Source: Dorea_A amylophila (GTDB lineage: Bacteria; Bacillota; Clostridia; Lachnospirales; Lachnospiraceae). From it: DNA of 64,000 nt. Below are positions 52,927 through 61,747 of the stretch, piece by piece. Every line of letters begins with the position of its first letter. Within the stretch, counting starts at the first letter, position 1. A program made the position numbers and the translations under genes. The notes under the pieces are model-generated. The model worked only from the letters and a program-made list of their open reading frames with translations. It searched no databases and was not told where the DNA came from. Location: NCBI RefSeq assembly GCF_025567265.1, contig NZ_JAOQJW010000011.1:1-64000 (forward strand), read 5' to 3'.

Positions 52927-54828
52927 ATGAAGACATTGAGTTTGTTCTCCGGGGCAGGTGGATTAGATATAGGGTTTCATAGGGCAGGGTTTGATATTAT
53001 TGGATGTGTAGAAATTGAGAAGCAATATTGCGAAACATTAAAAGCTAATAGGAATAATGGTACATATTTTAATCCTGATGCAAAAATATACTGTGAAGAT
53101 ATTAGAAACTTTAATCCGAATGAGTTCGCAAATAAGGGAATAGAGTGTGTTATTGGCGGACCGCCTTGCCAGCCTTTCTCTGCTGCTGGAAGGAGATCTG
53201 GTGGTGTTCCAGGAATGCAAGATGATAGAGGAAAATTATTTGAAAGCTATTGTAATGTATTGGATATTTTACGACCAAGAGTTTTTGTTTTTGAAAATGT
53301 ATATGGATTAAAAGGAGCTAATAATGGAGAGGCATGGAATGAAATTAATAAATCTTTCTCTGCTTTAGGATATACAATTAAGGCAGAAATACTTGATGCA
53401 GCTGATTATGGAGTTCCGCAACATAGAGAGAGACTCATTTTAGTTGGGACATTAGATACTGATTTTATTTTTCCAGAGCCAACAAATGGACCTGATTCAC
53501 ATACAGGAAAAGATTTGGTTTCAATTTGGGAAGCAATAAAAGATATTGAAGATGAAGCTGGTAATACGTCTGAGGATATAGGAGGACTTTATGGGCACTT
53601 GCTTCCGTTGGTTCCGGAAGGATTAAATTATTCTTTTTTTACTAAAGAAATGGGATATCCTGAACCATATTTCGCGTGGAGATCTAAATTTCATGATTTT
53701 CTGTATAAAGCAGATCGAAACAGACCATGTAGGACATTAAAAGCACAACCGGGAAAGTTTACTGGTCCATTTCATTGGAATAATAGACATTTTACAATAC
53801 ATGAATTAAAACGAATTCAATCATTTCCAGATGATTATAATATTACTGGAACTAATAAACAGATTATTGCACAAATAGGAAATTCTGTTCCACCTAAATT
53901 AGCGGAAGTGATAGCTGTTTCTATAAAAGAACAAATATTGCGACCAACAAATAATCTTACGTATCCTGTAAGGTCAGAGAATTTCAAATCAACATTTAGA
54001 ACACGACAAAGGGAAATTAGTAAACTTTATAAAGATATTGCTCAAAAAGAGATAGAGAAAAGATTTGGAAACCAAGAAGTTTCTAAGATGTATGAATCAT
54101 CAGACTTATCTAAGAGTGGAGAATTTGAACAAAAAAAAGAGACTTTTCTTTTTTTAAAAAAATATTATATTGGATATATTAATAGATATAGCAAAAAAAT
54201 AACAAATAATCGTCCGTCAAAAGCGCAGGTATTAAAGTATACTTCATTACATAGAGTAGCTTCTGACTGTAAAAAAGGAAGGTTTAAAATAAAGTCTGTA
54301 TCTTGTAAAGAAACTGTTGATAAAAATTACAAATTCAGGGTTAGTATTACGGGATTAGAAAAATATTTGTTAAAGATTGATACAGTTGATTTTGAGGGAG
54401 ATTTAATAAATGTAGAAGAGGTATTTGCAGAATGGGATATAATTCAAAAAGAATTGGTAGATATGAGCCAATTCTATTCACTAATTGATATATATGGGCA
54501 TTATGCGAACCGAGGTGATACGGTAAGAATTAAAACGGAATTGAAGAGTAAGACGGATAGCTTATTGGTGAGAGCAATAAATTATTTTGGTGATTCCAGT
54601 AACTGTGGAATATATCTTTCAAGAGATATTGTAGCTCAACAATTAGGAATACCGTTAGATAAAATTGAGATGATTATTTCAATGATGAGAGAACTTAGAT
54701 TTGATGTGAGAACAACCAATACTCATCCAACAATTAGAACCGATGAAATTATATGCACTTATCCATTTCCGATGCTATCGGATCGAGTAATGTTTGATAA
54801 AGGTAAGGGGGCAGTAAACAATGGCTAA
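52927..54828 (+). CDS. DNA cytosine-5 methyltransferase
   Basis: 633 residues behind GAGGAG. The C5 motifs are complete: I LFSGAGGLDIGFHRAG, IV GGPPCQPFSAAGRR (catalytic Cys), VI FENVYGL, VIII QHRERLILVG, and X QIGNSVPPKLAEVIA near residue 325. About 300 further residues follow, roughly twice the usual length. That extension has no C5 motif and may bind DNA or assist the nuclease. The gene overlaps the next by 8 nt, so the pair is an operon. Confidence 0.92.
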   Translation: MKTLSLFSGAGGLDIGFHRAGFDIIGCVEIEKQYCETLKANRNNGTYFNPDAKIYCEDIRNFNPNEFANKGIECVIGGPPCQPFSAAGRRSGGVPGMQDDRGKLFESYCNVLDILRPRVFVFENVYGLKGANNGEAWNEINKSFSALGYTIKAEILDAADYGVPQHRERLILVGTLDTDFIFPEPTNGPDSHTGKDLVSIWEAIKDIEDEAGNTSEDIGGLYGHLLPLVPEGLNYSFFTKEMGYPEPYFAWRSKFHDFLYKADRNRPCRTLKAQPGKFTGPFHWNNRHFTIHELKRIQSFPDDYNITGTNKQIIAQIGNSVPPKLAEVIAVSIKEQILRPTNNLTYPVRSENFKSTFRTRQREISKLYKDIAQKEIEKRFGNQEVSKMYESSDLSKSGEFEQKKETFLFLKKYYIGYINRYSKKITNNRPSKAQVLKYTSLHRVASDCKKGRFKIKSVSCKETVDKNYKFRVSITGLEKYLLKIDTVDFEGDLINVEEVFAEWDIIQKELVDMSQFYSLIDIYGHYANRGDTVRIKTELKSKTDSLLVRAINYFGDSSNCGIYLSRDIVAQQLGIPLDKIEMIISMMRELRFDVRTTNTHPTIRTDEIICTYPFPMLSDRVMFDKGKGAVNNG

Positions 54829-55966
54829 AGAAAATGAAGAAACAATAGAACTAGGAGAAAAAGAAAAACTTACGGAAATTTTATCAGAGTGTTATGAAGT
54901 GGCGGAACTTGAAAGTAAAAAGGATGATATAGGTGATTTAATAACAGCAATTGGTGAAGAGGATTCAAAGGTAATAATTGAACTTGCAAATATCAAGCAT
55001 GCTTGCCGAGGTGCTGCAATAACATTGGCAATATACAAAATTTTACATCCTGAACAAGATATTAGAAGCCATAAAGTAGAGTATGAGAATGGTTTTTCGG
55101 CAAGAGGAGTAGACCATAACGTAACAGTTCCATTTTTGATTCAAAAAGGACTACCATATAATGTAGATACTCATTGGTTGAGTCAAACTCTCTCTTATTC
55201 ACAACCATACATGCCAGATGTTATATTAAAAACAGTGCCCAAGAAAGTTGGACCAGATTTTATAATTACGGCTAATATGATACAAAATGCAGATTCCACT
55301 GAAAGAGTAAAGAAAATTACTATTCTGATTTTAGAAAAAATGATAGAGGAGAGAAATAAGGGGAATATTCCATTAACAAAGCCTAAAAATTTGAGTATTG
55401 ATCAAATAATGGAGATTCTTCATAGACAATTCTCGACCAATTATGAGAAAAATGCACCAAGACTCCCACAAGTAGCTGTGTATGCTATTTATAAATGTTT
55501 GATGAATGATGTCGATAGGTATAGTGATTTTGAATTAAAGCCGTTGGAAAGGATGAAAACTGCAAATAGAAAGAGTGGAACAGTTGGTGATATAGATTTA
55601 TGGGAAAATGGACGACCAATTGAAGCAGTTGAAATTAAATATGAAATTCCAGTGGGAATTGCACATGTAAGTGAGGCAATTCAGAAAGTTCAGACTGAAT
55701 CAGTAGAGAGATATTTCATACTTTCAACAGCAAAACCCGATTCTAATGAATGGGATGAAGTTCAGAAATTGATTAGTGATTTTAGAAAATCAAATGGCTG
55801 TGAAATAATAGTGAATGGTGTATATGAAACAATAAAGTATTATTTGAGACTTTTAAAATCCACAAACGAATTTGTAAATGCATATACAGAATTACTAGCT
55901 ATAGATGAAGATATAAATTATGAGCATAAAGTGGCTTGGAATGCTATATGTGCAGAAAGAGAATAA
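54821..55966 (+). CDS. Type II restriction endonuclease
   Basis: 381 residues, overlapping the methyltransferase stop. A PD-(D/E)xK-like core is visible near residues 257-278: GTVGDIDLWENGRPIEAVEIKYE, giving D...ExK. The rest, with ARGVDHNVTVPFLIQKGLP and a THWLSQTLS block, is close to what I remember of the SacI family, but that call needs a profile search. The methylase partner makes the restriction role nearly certain. It would cut unmethylated sites of the C5 enzyme. Confidence 0.75.
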   Translation: MAKENEETIELGEKEKLTEILSECYEVAELESKKDDIGDLITAIGEEDSKVIIELANIKHACRGAAITLAIYKILHPEQDIRSHKVEYENGFSARGVDHNVTVPFLIQKGLPYNVDTHWLSQTLSYSQPYMPDVILKTVPKKVGPDFIITANMIQNADSTERVKKITILILEKMIEERNKGNIPLTKPKNLSIDQIMEILHRQFSTNYEKNAPRLPQVAVYAIYKCLMNDVDRYSDFELKPLERMKTANRKSGTVGDIDLWENGRPIEAVEIKYEIPVGIAHVSEAIQKVQTESVERYFILSTAKPDSNEWDEVQKLISDFRKSNGCEIIVNGVYETIKYYLRLLKSTNEFVNAYTELLAIDEDINYEHKVAWNAICAERE

Positions 55967-56303
55967 AATATATTATTTGAAAGGGGACTCGTTTGAGTGT
56001 CTTAGCTGGTCAAAGGTACAAACATTGTCCAGTTAGTGGCATTTCACTACTAAGTACTGGTCATTGTTTGTAGCAAAACTTCATAAGATGAAGCAACTTC
56101 GTTGCAGAGTACTTCGAAAAAAACTAAATATTGTTATTATTAACAGACTGAGTAGAGAGATTTACTTGGTCTTTTTCTATGAAATAACTAACAATTTATA
56201 TGTGGGATATAGATTGTTTGAAGTGAATACGTTTACTGAGAATTAGGAAGAAGGTATTTGGGAATTCTTTGGAAGAAAAGAATTTCAAGAAAATAAGGAA
56301 GTA
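55967..56303. other. Gap after restriction gene
   Basis: 337 nt. An imperfect inverted pair TACAAACATTGTCCAG / CTGGTCATTGTTTGTA (56014-56072) may form a long hairpin. The 60-residue open frame at 56064 is not convincing. Confidence 0.4.
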
Positions 56304-56723
56304 GTGACAAATGAATTTAAAAATGCATTGAAAGTTGGTTATGAACAAGGTAAAGATCAAAATATATTAAAAGAAACATATATTGATGTACTTAACGATG
56401 CATGCAAAGTTATAGATTTAGCACTTGCAGGATGTGTTGCGTGTATAGAAAATCAAATTGATATTATAGGGGCTATTCAAAAAGCAAATGCTGAAAGTGA
56501 TTCAAAAGGTTTTGATGGGGTGAATGGAACTATGCCGGGAATAGTTTCAGTGTTTCAAAACAATATTAAATTTTTACAGTATGCACCATTAAAACAAGGC
56601 GGAGTTATTTTTGCAAATACAAATTCCTATATTATTTCGTTTGATTCAACTATGGAAAAATATATTCATATTGTAAGACCTGATAATATAAAACTTATTC
56701 AAAAGTTCAAAAATAAAGTATAA
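56304..56723 (+). CDS. Unknown protein, probably 5'-truncated
   Basis: 139 residues from a GTG behind AAGGAAG. The frame is open further upstream to about 56250 with protein-like sequence (EEGIWEFFGRKEFQENKE), so it may be the surviving part of a longer gene. The sequence has an N-terminal helix, a central VIDLALAGCVACIENQIDIIG and a beta-rich end. No family is recognised. A short word AACTATGCCGGGAA occurs within it and again at 56745, just before the truncated helicase. Confidence 0.4.
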   Translation: MTNEFKNALKVGYEQGKDQNILKETYIDVLNDACKVIDLALAGCVACIENQIDIIGAIQKANAESDSKGFDGVNGTMPGIVSVFQNNIKFLQYAPLKQGGVIFANTNSYIISFDSTMEKYIHIVRPDNIKLIQKFKNKV

Positions 56724-56781
56724 ATAATGTAAAGTGTGATATCAACTATGCCGGGAACTAATTTTAGAAGTTTTTTATTTA

Positions 56782-58745
56782 TATGCTGACGAAAGCGCTG
56801 CCAACAGCTACAAAAAAGTCCTGGACTATTTCGAACCAAAGCTTTGGATTGGTATGACCGCAACACCGGATAAACGAGACGACAATCTGGAAGGCAGGAA
56901 CATTTACGAAATCTTTAATCATCAGATTGCATATGAGATTCGTTTGCAGGATACGATGGAGGAGGATCTGTTGTGTCCGTTCCATTATTTTGGAATCACG
57001 GATCTGGATATTATTGCGGATGCGGGAAAATCATCCGAAGAAAAGGTGGAGAACTTCCGCTATCTGACATCCGAAGAGCGTGTGGAAAATGTCATGAAAC
57101 AGGCGAAATATTTCGGATATAGTGGTGACCGCGTGAAGGGGTTGATTTTCTGTAGCCGTATTGATGAGGCGAAGGAATTATCGAAGAAATTCAACGACAA
57201 GGGCTGGCGGACGCTAGTGCTGAGCGGTAGTGATTCGGAAGAAGCGAGAGCAGTAGCGATCGAACGGCTGGCAGGAGAAGAATCCGAAGATGCCTTGGAC
57301 TACATCATTTCCGTAGACATATTTTCCGAAGGTGTGGACGTGCCGGAGATCAATCAGGTCATCATGCTTCGTCCGACAGAGTCGCCGATCGTGTTCATCC
57401 AGCAGCTTGGTCGTGGACTTCGAAAAGCCGAGAACAAAGAATATGTCGTTGTACTGGATTTCATCGGAAATTATCGGAATAACTTTATGATTCCGATTGC
57501 GCTGTCAGGCGACCGCAGTTATAACAAGGACAATATCCGCTGCTATGTCACGGAAGGCGGCAGAGTGATTCCGGGCGCGAGCACGATTCACTTCGATGAG
57601 ATTTCCAGAAAGCGGATTTTCCAGGCGATTGATAATGCGAACTTCAGCGATATCAAATTAATCCGGGAGAATTATACGAATCTGAAGAATAAGCTGGGGC
57701 ATATCCCGGCGCTTGCGGATTTTGATAAATATGGGGAAATGGATGTGCTGCGGATCTTCGGCAATAACAGCTTGGGTTCGTATTACAAATTCCTTGTAAA
57801 ATACGAAAAGGAATATACCATCCGGCTGTCAGAAGACGAAGAAAAAGTGATCGAATTCATTTCCAAAAAGCTGGCAAGCGGATTCATGAGCTGGAATTGT
57901 TGAAACGTACGTTGCAGTATCGCCATGGAATCATTGGGCGTCTGCGGAAGCGTTTATCCGAGACGTATCAGTGTGAGATGGACGAGCATTGCACGGAAAA
58001 TGTGATCAATATGATGACAAATGAATTCCCGACGAGCGCAGCAAAGAAGACTTACGCACAGTGTGTATTTCTCAAGAAGGAACAGGATGATTACGGCATT
58101 TCCGATGTGTATGGGAAAATGTTAGAGAATCCGGAATTCTGTGCGATTCTGGAGGAACTGGTGGACTTCGGAATCTCGAGATATAAGGTCAATTACAGTT
58201 ACCATTATCAGGATACGAATCTGGTATTGTATCAGAAATATACATATGAGGATGCCTGCCGTCTGCTGAACTGGGAGAGAAATGAAGTGCCGCTGAACAT
58301 CGGCGGTTACAAATATGATAAGAAGACTAAGACATTTCCGATATTCATTAACTACGATAAGCAGGATAATATCAGCGATACCACGAAATACGAAGATCAT
58401 TTCGTAGCAGAGAACCGGCTGATCGCGATTTCCAAAAGCGGAAGAAGCATGGACTCAGAAGATGTGCAGAATTTCCTGAACGCAACAGAACGTGGCATAG
58501 ATGTGCAGCTGTTTGTGAGAAAGAATAAGGATGATAAGATATCCAAGGAATTCTATTATCTGGGGCGTGTGATCGCGACTGGGAATGCGAAGCAGTTTGT
58601 GATGCCGAATACGGATAAGACGGCGGTGGAGATCGAATGGGAGCTGGAGACTCCGGTGAGAGAGGATATTTATCAGTATATTGTGAATGAAATGAAAAAG
58701 AACTCAAATTTGAAGTATAAATTTGAGTTCTTTTTTAGTTCATAA
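56782..58745 (+). pseudogene. Truncated, frameshifted DUF3427 helicase
   Basis: The sequence begins inside a superfamily 2 helicase (ANSYKKVLDYFEPKLWIGMTATPDKRD) and continues through IFCSRIDEAK, SVDIFSEGVDVPE and QQLGRGLRKAE into DUF3427. The N-terminal nuclease, Walker A and DExH box are missing. Near 57880 the frame shifts: one frame ends GFMSWNC, while the family continuation KRIHELELLKRTLQYRHG runs on in another to 58745. It is clearly richer in G and C than the preceding 17 kb. It is a divergent paralogue of the intact helicase at 36876. Confidence 0.85.
58698..58737 (+). terminator. Terminator at end of helicase remnant
   Basis: AAGAACTCAAATTT and AAATTTGAGTTCTT pair perfectly over 14 bp, followed by TTTT. 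It lies inside the last codons of the remnant frame. Confidence 0.8.
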
Positions 58746-58817
58746 GAATAATATTTGAGTTTCTCTCATAAACTTAAATATAGTGCTAGAATCTAAAATA
58801 TAAATGGAGGAACTAAA

Positions 58818-60272
58818 ATGACAACAGAAGAATTATATGACAAACTAAAATTAATTCAAAAAATGAAATGCGAAACGCAGAATTTGGAATTGAAATCAGC
58901 GGAGCAAGAATATCCGAAACGATTATATGATTCTTTGTCAAGTTTTTCTAATCAGGATGATGGTGGCATTATTGTTTTTGGAATTGATGAGAAACAAGAT
59001 TATAAAGAAGTTGGTGTTTATGATGCTCAGGACATTCAAAAGAAAATTAACGAGCAATGCTTGCAGATGAATCCGGTTGTACGGCCGCTTATTACAGTTG
59101 TGGAGAAGGAAAATAAAAAATTTGTTTCTGCTGAAATTCCCGGAATAGATTTGGCAGACAGACCTTGCTATTATCAAGGACGTGGAAGGTTGAAGGGGTC
59201 CTATACCCGTATTGGGGATAGTGATGAACCGATGACAGAATACGAAATATATAGTTATGAAGCATATAGAAGAAAATATCAAGACGATATCCGTGAGGTT
59301 CCGAGAGTAACATTAATGTCATTGGATCAGGAAGAACTGAATCGTTATGTTGAACTGTTAAAGAGAGGAAAACAAAGATTAGCAACACTTGATAATGAAA
59401 GTATTTATGAACTTATGAGCATAAAGCGAGGAGAGAAAGTAACGCTTAGTGCGACTTTGCTTTTTAGTCCATATCCACAGGCATATTTTCCACAATTGTG
59501 TATTACGGCAATTGTAATTCCTGGGAGAACAATAGGAAGTCTTGGCGACATGGGGGAAAGATTCTCAGATAATCAGAGAATAGAAGGAACAATTCCGGAA
59601 ATGTTGGATGAGGCATTATTATTTGTGAAACGCAATATGCGGACAAAGACAATTATAAGTCCGACAACCGGACGAAGAACTGACAGAACAGACTATCCAA
59701 TAACAGCGGTTAGAGAAGCTATTATAAATGCATTAGTACATCGTGATTATAGTATTCATACAGAAGGAATGCCGATTCAACTTATAATGTTTGAAGACAG
59801 GATTGAAATACATAATCCAGGTGGATTATATGGAAGAATCACTATCGACCAATTAGGAAAAATTCAACCGGATACAAGAAATCCGGTACTTGCATCGGCA
59901 CTTGAAACATTGGGAATAATAGAAAACAGGTATTCGGGAATTCCAACAATCCGGATGGAAATGGAGAAATATAACTTAAGACAGCCAGAATTCTTGGATG
60001 AAAGAGGAAGTTTTATTGTAAAACTATATAAAGAATCAAAGAATGATTATGAAGATATGTCAAATGATGAAGAAACAAATAATTTAATAGTATTTTGTAA
60101 AACACCGCGTACAAGAAAGGAAATTTGTGATTATCTGGGGTTAAATTCTGTTACTTATGCTATACAGACGTATGTAAATCCATTAGTAGAAGCTGGCGTA
60201 ATTAAGTTGAGTATTCCAGATAAGCCAAAGAGTCCAAAACAGTTATATTATAGCGTAGAAAGAGAAAAATGA
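58818..60272 (+). CDS. AlbA_2 / HATPase_c_4 regulator-like protein
   Basis: 484 residues behind GGAGG. Residues 15-140 are an AlbA_2 (Schlafen-type) domain: ETQNLELKSAEQEYPKRLYDSLSSFSNQDDGGIIVFGID. Residues 290-400 are an HATPase_c_4 region: AVREAIINALVHRDYS, FEDRIEIHNPGGL, RNPVLASALETLGIIEN, GIPTIRMEME. A winged-helix C-terminus follows (KTPRTRKEICDYLGL). This common family is assumed to regulate transcription or act in nucleic-acid stress; no partner is adjacent. It closes the defence island. Confidence 0.85.
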   Translation: MTTEELYDKLKLIQKMKCETQNLELKSAEQEYPKRLYDSLSSFSNQDDGGIIVFGIDEKQDYKEVGVYDAQDIQKKINEQCLQMNPVVRPLITVVEKENKKFVSAEIPGIDLADRPCYYQGRGRLKGSYTRIGDSDEPMTEYEIYSYEAYRRKYQDDIREVPRVTLMSLDQEELNRYVELLKRGKQRLATLDNESIYELMSIKRGEKVTLSATLLFSPYPQAYFPQLCITAIVIPGRTIGSLGDMGERFSDNQRIEGTIPEMLDEALLFVKRNMRTKTIISPTTGRRTDRTDYPITAVREAIINALVHRDYSIHTEGMPIQLIMFEDRIEIHNPGGLYGRITIDQLGKIQPDTRNPVLASALETLGIIENRYSGIPTIRMEMEKYNLRQPEFLDERGSFIVKLYKESKNDYEDMSNDEETNNLIVFCKTPRTRKEICDYLGLNSVTYAIQTYVNPLVEAGVIKLSIPDKPKSPKQLYYSVEREK

Positions 60273-60370
60273 GAGAAGACCAATTCCTGCGGCAGCGTCT
60301 GCAGAAAGAAATCCCGATTGAGATTTCACCTGTTTTAAGAGATTTAATAACTGTTATATTTTGTTATTAA
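60269..60370 (+). pseudogene. Short N-terminal gene stub
   Basis: 33 residues starting ATGA over the previous stop: MREDQFLRQRLQKEIPIEI then SPVLRDLITVIFCY. It is protein-like at first, then ends abruptly. It is probably the remaining start of a deleted gene. Confidence 0.25.
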
Positions 60371-60429
60371 ATTCTCCGCAAACCCTTGAAAATCTTTGTG
60401 TGAATCCTCTATTTCGGACAGGAGATAAT

Positions 60430-60459
60430 TTGACAGGAAATTTCAAAGAAGAGTATAAT
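60430..60459 (+). promoter_or_regulatory. Promoter of sucrose-locus repressor gene
   Basis: TTGACA, 18-nt spacer, TATAAT. Independent of the scrA promoter. Confidence 0.65.
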
Positions 60460-60564
60460 ACATATTAAGACATTTTGAATCGGCATGTGTCCGGAAGAAG
60501 CTGTCACTGGCAGGTTCTCTGTATTATAAGCAGGTTCGAAATAGACGCTATGGGGGAAAATAAT

Positions 60565-61554
60565 TTGGAAAAAAAACTGACAATAAATGATATAGCCCAG
60601 ATGTCCGGTGTGGCAAAAAGTACTGTATCAAGATATCTGAACGGGGGAAGCGTTAAAGATGCAACGGCCCAGAAGATAAAAAAAATCATCGAAGAAAATA
60701 ATTATGAGCCGAATCTGTTTGCAAGGCTGAATGCAAAAGAGAGCCGGATCATAGGACTTACGGTACCTGGATTTAACTCGGTAACAACACCGAGACTTGT
60801 AGAAGTAATCGTTGCCTATCTTAAGAAAAATGATTATACACCTCTTATCATGCATACGGAAAATGATATCGAAGAAGAAATACGCTGTATCGAACGGCTG
60901 AAGAATATGAATGTAGATGGAATTATGGTTCTTGCGACGGGAAGCACAAAAGAATACGAAGAAGCAGTAAAGAAGTTAAAAATTCCAATCCTGTTTCTTG
61001 GACAACGCTTCCCGGGAGAGAATTCTGTCATTAATGATGATTACAATGCAGGATATGCGGTGGGTAATTATATCGGACAACGTAAGTTCAAGGAGATTTA
61101 TATGCTCTGGGTACCTGAAGATGACCCGGCAGTAGGAGGAGAACGACGCCATGGAGTGATCGATGGACTTATGTCCTGTGAGAAAAAGCCAAAAGAAGTC
61201 ATAGAGACAACGTTCTTTTATGAAAATGCAATTGAAAATGTACAGAAATTTGTAGATCATATGAAGACACCGGCGGCAGTCGTATGCGCAACAGACCGTA
61301 TCGCATTTGGCGTGTACAAAGTAATGTCAGAGAAAGGTATACGGATACCGGAAGAAGTATCCGTGGTAGGATTTGGCGATTACGAAGCAGGAGAACTGTT
61401 ACAGCCGCCACTTACGACGGTAAAATTTGACTGGAAGAACTGGGGGGAGATCAGTGCTGAGTCGATGATCCAGATGATTTTAGGAAAGCCGGTAAGCCCG
61501 CTTCAGGTCAACCCGTATGAAATTATAGAAAGAAAAAGTGTAAAAGAGAACTGA
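60565..61554 (+). CDS. scrR: LacI-family repressor of sucrose genes
   Basis: 329 residues from TTG 60565, chosen because GGGGGA lies 8 nt upstream and the protein then opens MEKKLTINDIAQMSGVAKST, the normal LacI head. ATG 60550 is the alternative. The helix-turn-helix is TINDIAQMSGVAKSTVSRYLNGG and the hinge is NYEPNLFAR. The periplasmic-binding-like body has VDGIMVLATG, VSVVGFGDYEAGELLQPPLTTV. It precedes the sucrose PTS gene and two operators of LacI type. The ligand is likely a sucrose-derived sugar phosphate. The gene name rests on context. Confidence 0.85.
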   Translation: MEKKLTINDIAQMSGVAKSTVSRYLNGGSVKDATAQKIKKIIEENNYEPNLFARLNAKESRIIGLTVPGFNSVTTPRLVEVIVAYLKKNDYTPLIMHTENDIEEEIRCIERLKNMNVDGIMVLATGSTKEYEEAVKKLKIPILFLGQRFPGENSVINDDYNAGYAVGNYIGQRKFKEIYMLWVPEDDPAVGGERRHGVIDGLMSCEKKPKEVIETTFFYENAIENVQKFVDHMKTPAAVVCATDRIAFGVYKVMSEKGIRIPEEVSVVGFGDYEAGELLQPPLTTVKFDWKNWGEISAESMIQMILGKPVSPLQVNPYEIIERKSVKEN

Positions 61555-61620
61555 GAATCAGGCGGATCTGTCAATTTGACAGACCTGCTTTTGTGCAATA
61601 TAGACAAATTTAGATATCAA

Positions 61621-61642
61621 TTTTTGGAACCGTTTCCAAAAA
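61621..61642 (+). promoter_or_regulatory. Sucrose repressor operator 1
   Basis: TTTTTGGAAC-CGTTTCCAAAAA is a near-perfect palindrome 24 nt before the -35 box. Confidence 0.7.
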
Positions 61643-61665
61643 TGAAATTGCAGTGACGTTTTGTG

Positions 61666-61693
61666 TTGACATACAAAAGCTGATGTATATAAT
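61666..61693 (+). promoter_or_regulatory. Promoter of sucrose PTS gene
   Basis: TTGACA, 16-nt spacer, TATAAT, between the two operators. Confidence 0.7.
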
Positions 61694-61707
61694 AAAAACA
61701 TAGGAAC

Positions 61708-61719
61708 GGAACCGGTTCC
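61708..61719 (+). promoter_or_regulatory. Sucrose repressor operator 2
   Basis: GGAACCGGTTCC is a perfect palindrome just after the promoter -10 box, well placed to block initiation. Confidence 0.75.
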
Positions 61720-61747
61720 AAAACAAAACAATACAAGGAGAAGAGAA

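Noticed and set aside
56014..56072. Inverted pair after the restriction gene as a transposon end
   Set aside because: Arms are imperfect and no second copy or transposase lies nearby.
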